The translations under genes and the position numbers were made by a program. Shown in pieces: positions 5,553 through 10,771 of a stretch of DNA of 10,771 nucleotides. The stretch's first letter is position 1; each line of letters starts with the position of its first letter. The notes under the pieces are model-generated. The model searched no databases, was not told where the DNA came from, and was given only the letters and a program-made list of their open reading frames with translations. The stretch lies in contig DATKRK010000330.1 of assembly GCA_035532215.1 (NCBI GenBank), forward strand, positions 1-10,771, read 5' to 3'. This stretch comes from JAICIG01 sp035532215 (lineage in GTDB: Bacteria; Planctomycetota; Planctomycetia; Pirellulales; JAICIG01).

Positions 5553-5854
5553 GAAACGCCCTGCTCGCGATGACGTTTTAACCGTTGCCATCGGCAAGTT
5601 CTCTCGCCCCCAAAAAACTTCGCCGATCGGCTCGGATTTTCGTTTACACTCGGGCTAGTTCGCATCAGACTAGGTCTGGGCAGGGTCTGGGCGAAGCGGT
5701 GAGTTCTGGTAAACTGTTCGGTGCTTGGGCGCCGCCTCTTCTCATCCATGAGCCCGAGCAATTGTTCGCGCGGCAAGGCGCCGTACAAGAACATCAGGGC
5801 CAAGCCATCGCCGTAACCGGCAAAAGCAGTCGAACCGGTACGGATTGCTTGAAA
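5549..5854 (-). pseudogene. Possible gene relic or short unrecognised gene
   Basis: A minus-strand frame is open from 5854 down to a TAG at 5549-5551. Its first half (about 5854-5710) has the codon character of local genes, with mostly G or C at third positions, and reads like ordinary protein (for example A-L-M-F-L-Y-G-A-L-P-R-E-Q-L-L-G-L-M-D-E). The second half becomes AT-richer and Ser/Arg-rich and loses that character. An in-frame ATG at 5803 would give 84 residues, but it lies inside the coding-like part and has no ribosome-binding site. I do not recognise the family. It may be the tail of a decayed gene, or chance. Confidence 0.2.
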
Positions 5855-5945
5855 TCACCCTAACCGCGGATTACGATTTTATCTTTCAAGGCCTCGCTTT
5901 TCGCACCAACGCTCAACGCGTCTAGATTCTCCGGAGCCCAAATCC
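5553..5945. other. Intergenic region between anti-sigma and TPR genes
   Basis: This 393-bp stretch has no confident gene. It contains a possible minus-strand gene relic (5549-5854), a short direct repeat GGTCTGGGC (5673-5681 and 5684-5692), and a promoter-like site at 5849-5877 ahead of the TPR gene. No intrinsic terminator for the sigma operon was seen. Confidence 0.5.
5849..5877 (+). promoter_or_regulatory. Possible sigma-70-type promoter for the TPR gene
   Basis: TTGAAA (5849-5854), a 17-bp spacer and TACGAT (5872-5877) match the sigma-70 consensus at 5 of 6 and 4 of 6 positions with ideal spacing. The local sequence is AT-richer than the surroundings, and the start codon lies about 60 bp downstream of the expected transcription start. 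Confidence 0.45.
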
Positions 5946-6740
5946 ATGCTTCGCAAAACGCCCCTCATGACGTGGGGAATTGTCCTTACGCTTTCCCTGC
6001 AGGCGTTCGGGCAGTTCGACGCGCTCGACGAACTGTACGGCAACGGCGTACACGCCTACAACGGCGGCAATTATGCCGAGGCCTACAACGAGCTCACGCG
6101 GGCGATCGACAACGGCAGCGCGGATCCGCGAGTGTATTACTACCGGGGATTGAGCTACCTGAAGCTCGGCCGCCCGCAGGAAGCGCAAAGCGACTTTGCG
6201 GAAGGCGCCAAGCTGGAGATGGCAGATAGCGACCGCTTTTACAACGTCAGCAAGTCCATGGAGCGAGTTCAAGGCCGCCCTCGCGCGCTGTTGGAACGCT
6301 ATCGAGCCGCGGCTCGCCTGGCGGCGTTCCACGAGCGCGAACAAGCCCGGTTCGAGCGGTACGAACGCATTCGGCAAAACGAGCCGAACGTGCAGTTGAA
6401 ACCCTCGCCCGCCGAAGCGCAGCCTGGGGAAGAACCCAGCGATGAGCCGGCGGCCGAGAAAAAGCCCGCAGCCGAAATGACCGACGACGAGCCGCCCCCG
6501 CCGGCGGACTTGGAAGAAAAGAAGCCTGCAGCACCCGCGGATGACGCTGAAGCTGCGGCGCCCGCCAAGAAAATCCCTGCCGGCAAGCTGGCCAAAGGCT
6601 TGTTAGGTTCGCTGACTCGCGGCGCCATGAAGACTGCTGCTGGTCAATCCCCCGGCGGCCAATCGGCCGGGGATCAGCCAGCCTCTGCCGAAAAGGCGCC
6701 CGCCGAGAAGCCCGCCGACGGCGACCCGTTCGCCAACTAG
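5946..6740 (+). CDS. Secreted TPR-repeat protein with low-complexity tail
   Basis: 264 residues. GGAG (5933-5936) lies 9 bases before the ATG. A signal peptide (about 1-22, ending A-F-G-Q) suggests export. Residues about 27-95 form two TPR-like helix pairs: A-Y-N-G-G-N-Y-A-E-A-Y-N-E-L-T-R-A-I-D, then Y-Y-R-G-L-S-Y-L-K-L-G-R-P-Q-E-A with a following helix. TPRs bind other proteins or peptides. A charged helical stretch (about 100-145) with many Arg and Glu follows. The rest (about 150-264) is Ala/Pro/Glu/Lys-rich, probably disordered, with a short basic helix (K-I-P-A-G-K-L-A-K-G-L-L-G-S-L-T-R-G, about 207-224) in its middle. It is likely an envelope scaffold protein; no partner can be named. 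It precedes the large secreted protein by 127 bp on the same strand and may or may not be co-transcribed with it. Confidence 0.88.
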   Translation: MLRKTPLMTWGIVLTLSLQAFGQFDALDELYGNGVHAYNGGNYAEAYNELTRAIDNGSADPRVYYYRGLSYLKLGRPQEAQSDFAEGAKLEMADSDRFYNVSKSMERVQGRPRALLERYRAAARLAAFHEREQARFERYERIRQNEPNVQLKPSPAEAQPGEEPSDEPAAEKKPAAEMTDDEPPPPADLEEKKPAAPADDAEAAAPAKKIPAGKLAKGLLGSLTRGAMKTAAGQSPGGQSAGDQPASAEKAPAEKPADGDPFAN

Positions 6741-6762
6741 CTTCGCAGGTGATTTTGGCCAT

Positions 6763-6813
6763 TGTGCCGCTATGGATTCTGTGCCGCTATGGCTTCTGTG
6801 CCGCTGCGGACGC
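6763..6813 (+). repeat. Three tandem 17-bp repeats
   Basis: The unit TGTGCCGCTATGGATTC occurs at 6763-6779, again with one change at 6780-6796 (TGTGCCGCTATGGCTTC), and in a degenerate form at 6797-6813 (TGTGCCGCTGCGGACGC). Because 17 is not a multiple of three, the repeats place similar ATG-containing short peptides in different frames. It sits in the leader between the TPR gene and the large secreted protein gene. Confidence 0.85.
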
Positions 6814-6867
6814 CAAGACGCGTATCCTCGCCGGCGCCCAGGGCATCCTCAATCTCGAGTTTCCGCC

Positions 6868-9762
6868 ATGCCTTGCCGTTCTCCGTGGCGCGATCGATTC
6901 ACCCGCAAGCTGTTGCGCGTCGCGAGCGTTTTTTCAGCCAGCCTGGCCATTACTTTATCGGCCATGGTCGCTGGCGGCGCCCAGCCTTCGATCGGCAATC
7001 TTTCGACGCGCGGTTTGCAAGCGGGCGCCACGACCACGCTGGTGATTGACGGCGCCGACCTTTTGCCCGAACCGCGGTTGCTGCTCAGCGCTCCGATCGC
7101 GCAGCAAACCGTGAAGCCGGGCGCCGCAGCCAACCAGGTGCAAATCGACGTGACGCTCGATGCCAGCATGGCGCCGGGCGTTTATCAATTGCGGCTAGCC
7201 ACCGCCCAGGGCGTTTCGGCGCCGGTGGCGGTCGGCATCGATCGTCTGCCCGAGTTGCCCTTCGCCCCGGAAGTCTCTGCTTTGCCGGTCGCGCTGAACG
7301 GTTCGCTGCAAGGCGCCGCGGTGCTGCGGACCTCGTTCACGGGGCACAAAGGGCAAGCGATTCTGATCGACGTCGAAGGCCGCCGCTTGGGCGTCGAACT
7401 CAACCCGGTCTTGCACCTGCTCGACGGCCGCAACGTGCAATTGGCCTGGGCGCAGCCTTCGCTCACGTTATCGGGCGATGCGAGGATCGCGGCGACGCTG
7501 CCGGCCGATGGTCGCTATACGGTTGAATTGCACGACGCGCTTTACCGCGGCCCGGCGCCCGGCGCCTTTCGCTTGAAGATCGGCTCGCTGCCCTATGCCG
7601 ATTTGGCGTATCCCCTGGCCGTTCGCCGCGGCGTGAAGACATCGCTCGAATTCGCCTCGGCCAACCTGCCTGCCGACGCTCGCGCCGAAGCTCTCGAAAC
7701 GCTCGCCTCCGGCGAAGCGCCGGCGCCTTGGCCGGCCGTCGAAATGCTCAGCGGCGTGCATCCGCGGCTGATCTATTCCGACCATGATGAAGTGCTGGAG
7801 GCCGCGCCGCCGGCGGGACAGCTCCAACAAGCCGCTCCGCCAATCGGCATCAGCGGGCGGTTGGCCGCCGCACGAGAGACCGATCGTTATCAACTGGCGG
7901 TGACGCCGGGCCAGGCGCTGCGAATCGACGTGCTGGCCGCCCGCGTTGGCTCGCCGCTCGACGGCGTGTTGACAATTAGCAAGCCGACCGGTGGCGAGCT
8001 GGCACGCAGCGACGATCGCCCCGCCACGACCGACCCAGGACTCGACTTCACCGTACCGGCCGGAGCGAACTCGATCGTGCTTGCGCTTAACGACCTTGAG
8101 GGCCGCGGCGGGCCGAACTACGTCTACCGGCTCTCGGTCGAGCCGCTCGGCCAGCCCGACTATAGCCTCTCGCTACAGGCTGACCGCGAAGCGTTGCCCC
8201 GTCGAGGCGCGAGCTTGTTGCGGGTGCGCGCCAATCGTGCGGGCTATAACGGGCCGATCAAGCTTTCGATCCCTGACTTGCCGCCCGGCATCACTGTAAC
8301 TGGAAATGAAATTCCCGCCGGGGCGACCGACGCGCTGGTGACGCTGCTGCCCGGCGATCAACTGGCGCCGCCTGTCGTAACGATGATCGTCGGCGAAAGC
8401 GCCGAGCCGAATATGTCGCTGCGGCGCGTCGCGATAGCGGCCGAAACGCCGGCCTCGCAGGCGCAGCCCTGGCTGCGGCGCGAATTGGCGTTCGCCGGCG
8501 CGCAGCCCTTGCCAATTTCGATTTCCTGGGCCGGCTCGTCGCCAGAGACCGTGCTCCCGCTGGGTTCCAGTGTTACGTTCGAGGTGCAAATTAACCGGGC
8601 GGCGGGCGTCGCCGGGCCGGTGCGATTGTCGCTCGTAACCACGCAGATCATCCCGAAAAAGACGATCAAAGAAAACAACCAAGACAAGCAGGTCGACGAT
8701 CTCGACCGGGCCTTACGGCTCGACTCGCAACCGACGATCGCCGCCGGCCAGACGTCCGGCGCGGCATCCGTGCTCGTGCCGGGCGATTTGCCGGCGATCG
8801 CCTACGACCTGGCGTTGCAAGCCGACTTACTTTCGGCCGACGGCAACACGGTGCTGGCCAGTGCGTTCACCCCTGCCCGCAGAATGTCGACGACAACGCC
8901 CTTCGTGATCGCGCTGGCGGGCGAAGCGAAAGTCGAGGCCAAGGCCGGCTCGGGTGAGACGGGCAAGTTGACCGGAACGATCCGGCGGCTGGGCGATTTC
9001 AAGCAGCCGTTGACGTTAACGCTCGCCGGGCTGCCGGCTGAATTGCCGCCGCCCGAAGTGACGCTGGCGCCCGAGCAGAGCGAGTTTGCGCTGCCGGTGG
9101 CGTTTCCTTTCGGCTCAGCGCCTGGCTCCTTGGCGAATGTGAAGCTGGTCGCCTCCAGCCGGCTGAATCCGACCACGGTCGTCAAATCGAATGAACTGCC
9201 CGTCGAGGTCACCGTCGTGCCGGGCGGTCCGCCGCCAGCGCTCTACAAGCTGTTCGAAGACGAGTCGTCGTTTTTGGCGCTACTGACCGAAGGGGGCGGG
9301 CAAGCGACGCTGGAAACCGCCGACCGCTACTCGGGCCAGGCGGCGATGAAGGTCACGCCCGATCAGAAATTCCGCTCGAAGCTGCCGGGCCTCGGCGTGA
9401 AGATCGCGGAGAACCCCGGCGAGGGCGAATATCGCTACTTGCAATTCGCCTGGAAGAAGCAGGGCGGCGCGAACATTCTGTTGCAGCTCAACGCCAACGG
9501 CGCCTTCGGCCCCTTGGCCGGCGCCCCGACGCCCGCCTATCGCTACGAAGCCGGCGCGGCGAACCCCTACAAAGCTGCGGCCATCAAGCTCGACGAAAAA
9601 CTGCCCGGCGGCTGGACGGTGGTGACGCGAGATCTGTTCGCCGATTTCGGCGCCTTCTCGCTCGACGGCTTGGCCTTCACGGCCAGCGACGGCGAGTTCG
9701 CCTTGTTCGACCATATCTATCTCGGCCGTTCGACGCGAGATTTCGAGTTGGCGAAGCCGTAG
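6868..9762 (+). CDS. Large secreted multi-domain beta protein with PPC-type domains
   Basis: 964 residues from the ATG at 6868. The frame opens at 6772, but the first 32 residues are encoded by the 17-bp repeats and are not protein-like, whereas a signal peptide starts at 6868: basic n-region (about 1-17), hydrophobic core (about 18-34), likely cleavage after G-G-A (about 38). Order of regions: an N-terminal Ig/IPT-like beta domain (40-120); a PPC-like domain (about 143-234); a second, typical PPC domain (about 326-426) with D-R-Y-Q-L-A-V-T-P-G-Q and L-D-G-V-L-T-I; an Ig-like domain (about 430-512) with R-A-G-Y-N-G-P-I-K-L-S-I-P-D-L-P-P-G-I; two further beta-rich stretches (about 550-675 and 676-786); and a C-terminal domain (about 791-958) with L-F-A-D-F-G-A-F-S-L-D-G-L-A-F-T and L-F-D-H-I-Y-L-G, seen at the end of many large planctomycete secreted proteins. 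No protease or haem motif is present. It is probably a surface-adhesive or carbohydrate-binding protein. Confidence 0.88.
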   Translation: MPCRSPWRDRFTRKLLRVASVFSASLAITLSAMVAGGAQPSIGNLSTRGLQAGATTTLVIDGADLLPEPRLLLSAPIAQQTVKPGAAANQVQIDVTLDASMAPGVYQLRLATAQGVSAPVAVGIDRLPELPFAPEVSALPVALNGSLQGAAVLRTSFTGHKGQAILIDVEGRRLGVELNPVLHLLDGRNVQLAWAQPSLTLSGDARIAATLPADGRYTVELHDALYRGPAPGAFRLKIGSLPYADLAYPLAVRRGVKTSLEFASANLPADARAEALETLASGEAPAPWPAVEMLSGVHPRLIYSDHDEVLEAAPPAGQLQQAAPPIGISGRLAAARETDRYQLAVTPGQALRIDVLAARVGSPLDGVLTISKPTGGELARSDDRPATTDPGLDFTVPAGANSIVLALNDLEGRGGPNYVYRLSVEPLGQPDYSLSLQADREALPRRGASLLRVRANRAGYNGPIKLSIPDLPPGITVTGNEIPAGATDALVTLLPGDQLAPPVVTMIVGESAEPNMSLRRVAIAAETPASQAQPWLRRELAFAGAQPLPISISWAGSSPETVLPLGSSVTFEVQINRAAGVAGPVRLSLVTTQIIPKKTIKENNQDKQVDDLDRALRLDSQPTIAAGQTSGAASVLVPGDLPAIAYDLALQADLLSADGNTVLASAFTPARRMSTTTPFVIALAGEAKVEAKAGSGETGKLTGTIRRLGDFKQPLTLTLAGLPAELPPPEVTLAPEQSEFALPVAFPFGSAPGSLANVKLVASSRLNPTTVVKSNELPVEVTVVPGGPPPALYKLFEDESSFLALLTEGGGQATLETADRYSGQAAMKVTPDQKFRSKLPGLGVKIAENPGEGEYRYLQFAWKKQGGANILLQLNANGAFGPLAGAPTPAYRYEAGAANPYKAAAIKLDEKLPGGWTVVTRDLFADFGAFSLDGLAFTASDGEFALFDHIYLGRSTRDFELAKP

Positions 9763-9779
9763 CGTCGCCGCCGGCGCGG

Positions 9780-9792
9780 TAGAATGCGGGGC
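9780..9792 (+). promoter_or_regulatory. Possible -10 element giving a leaderless transcript
   Basis: TAGAAT (9780-9785) matches the -10 consensus at 5 of 6 positions and is followed by 7 bases and then the in-frame ATG at 9793. No -35 match lies at the proper distance. If used, transcription would start at or next to that ATG, giving a leaderless mRNA. The same bases contain the upstream ATG at 9784, which makes that start less attractive. Confidence 0.3.
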
Positions 9793-10548
9793 ATGTCGCA
9801 CGTCTCCAAGCCGCTCAAGATTGCCATCGGGTTCTCGATAGCCGCCGTGCTATTGGCCGTCTTGGCCTCCGTAATTTCGGCAAGCAAGAGCTCGTTCTTG
9901 AAGGGCTACTTGCCGATCCTGGGCGCGATTCTATTCTTCGCCGGGCTCATCGCCGCGATTGCGCTGCTGGTGACGATCGGTCTCTACATTCTCGCCCCGC
10001 TCGATCGCGCGGCGCGGCATCTGAGGCGGCCGACGCAATTCACGATGGTCGATTTCCTGAGCCTGATGTTCCTATTCCAATTGCCGATGGCGGCCCTGCG
10101 CGGCTGGGCGAGCCTTCGCGAGGAGCCGGCGATTTGGATCTTTTACGCCTTCGGCTGGTTGGCGACAGCCGCCATGTGGGCTTCGAGCGTTCGCACCTTG
10201 TCGCGAGCCGGCATCGAAAACACCTGGCATCGCGGCGTGTTTCTGGCGTTCGTCCTGCCGGCCGCTTATTTCGGCTCGATTGTGTTTACGGCCTCGCTCT
10301 TCGTAGCCGTTGTCGCTCTGTTCGTCGAGGGCGCACCGTCGAAAGCGGGCGCGGCGGCGCTGTTCGCCCTCGATAGCGGTTTGCTCTTGGCCTTCTTCCT
10401 CTCGGCGAAGTTCGTGCGCAAAATGGTGGCGGCCAGCGGCGCCGAGGCGGAGATCGATTCGAAGTACGACGAGACGGGATCGCGAGAATCGTCCGAATCC
10501 CTCGCAGAGCCGATGCCGGGAGCCGAAGCGAATGTGGATCATTCTTGA
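9784..10548 (+). CDS. Multi-spanning membrane protein of unknown function
   Basis: 254 residues from the ATG at 9784, or 251 from the ATG at 9793, which may be the true start if the TAGAAT upstream is a promoter element. Neither start has a clear ribosome-binding site. Hydrophobic segments lie at about 12-33, 43-72, 89-106, 118-134, 150-180 and 190-210, so five to seven membrane spans are likely, with a charged loop R-A-A-R-H-L-R-R-P-T (about 75-84). The last 40 residues are an acidic, Ser/Glu-rich cytosolic-type tail. I do not recognise the family. It starts 21 bp after the large secreted protein gene and overlaps the next membrane protein gene by 17 bp, suggesting co-expression with the latter. 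Confidence 0.85.
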   Translation: MRGMSHVSKPLKIAIGFSIAAVLLAVLASVISASKSSFLKGYLPILGAILFFAGLIAAIALLVTIGLYILAPLDRAARHLRRPTQFTMVDFLSLMFLFQLPMAALRGWASLREEPAIWIFYAFGWLATAAMWASSVRTLSRAGIENTWHRGVFLAFVLPAAYFGSIVFTASLFVAVVALFVEGAPSKAGAAALFALDSGLLLAFFLSAKFVRKMVAASGAEAEIDSKYDETGSRESSESLAEPMPGAEANVDHS

Positions 10549-10771
10549 TGTCATCCGCTGGACCGGCGTGCTGTTTTTCGCCGTGATTGCGGCCCGCCTG
10601 GCGGGCGCCATGGTCGACTTCTGGACTGGGCGCAGCGAAGACGAACCCGAACAGGACGGCTGGCGCTGGTGGCTGACCTGGGCCATTTTGCTGTCGGTCG
10701 GCGCCTCGCTGGTCGACTTGCAGTTCGGCGGCTTCTATTCGTTCAACGATCCGGCCGGAGTGAACTGGCAG
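10532..10771 (+). CDS. Partial membrane protein, continues beyond the window
   Basis: The first 80 codons of a gene cut by the window edge. The ATG at 10532 lies inside the end of the previous gene (17-bp overlap, different frame) and has GGGAG (10518-10522) 9 bases upstream. Residues 3-23 are a hydrophobic helix (I-I-L-D-V-I-R-W-T-G-V-L-F-F-A-V-I-A-A), then a polar loop rich in Asp/Glu and Trp (about 32-49), then a second helix (about 50-65), then F-G-G-F-Y-S-F-N-D-P-A-G. Codon use matches the neighbours. The family is not recognised from this piece. Confidence 0.8.
   Translation, partial: MWIILDVIRWTGVLFFAVIAARLAGAMVDFWTGRSEDEPEQDGWRWWLTWAILLSVGASLVDLQFGGFYSFNDPAGVNWQ

Noticed and set aside
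6648..6673. Inverted repeat ATCCCC...GGGGAT
   Set aside because: It lies inside the low-complexity coding tail of the TPR gene, where GC-rich Pro/Gly codons give such matches by chance.
6772..6867. Upstream start for the large secreted protein
   Set aside because: These codons come from the 17-bp tandem repeats; the signal peptide begins at 6868.

Overview
The window is GC-rich bacterial chromosome, most likely from a planctomycete of the Pirellulales type. This is an inference. It rests on an ECF sigma/anti-sigma pair, a very large secreted protein built from PPC-type beta domains with a planctomycete-style C-terminal domain, a secreted TPR protein with an Ala/Pro/Glu/Lys-rich tail, strong G/C bias at third codon positions (which also produces long false antisense frames), and weak ribosome-binding sites. 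No rRNA, tRNA, CRISPR array, intact transposase or phage gene was seen.

Layout. 1-155: non-coding, with a REPIN-like double palindrome (15-67). 156-497 (-): small Mpo1-like (DUF962) membrane protein. 602-2287 (+): two-gene operon of a membrane histidine kinase with almost no extracellular part, then an OmpR/PhoB-type response regulator. 2288-2710: convergent non-coding gap with a second REPIN-like element (2600-2672). 2711-3799 (-): FlgG/FlgF-like protein with a lipoprotein signal. 3800-4209: divergent gap holding a 127-bp element in which a 17-bp terminal inverted repeat encloses a third REPIN-like palindrome. 4210-5552 (+): ECF sigma factor translationally coupled to a zinc-finger anti-sigma protein that carries two CxxCH motifs at its predicted outer end. 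5553-5945: gap with a possible gene relic and a promoter-like site. 5946-6740 (+): secreted TPR protein. 6741-6867: three tandem 17-bp repeats. 6868-9762 (+): 964-residue secreted multi-domain beta protein. 9784-10548 (+): multi-spanning membrane protein, overlapped by the start of another membrane protein (10532 to the window end).

The genes form several small units rather than one pathway. Most concern the cell envelope or signalling: kinase/regulator, sigma/anti-sigma, a lipoprotein, two secreted proteins and three or four membrane proteins. The two strongest leads are: (1) the anti-sigma factor with haem-type CxxCH motifs on the predicted non-cytoplasmic side, a candidate redox- or haem-sensing sigma switch; and (2) a family of GTRG-headed REPIN-like palindromes, two of which differ by compensatory base changes, showing that the stem rather than the sequence is conserved.
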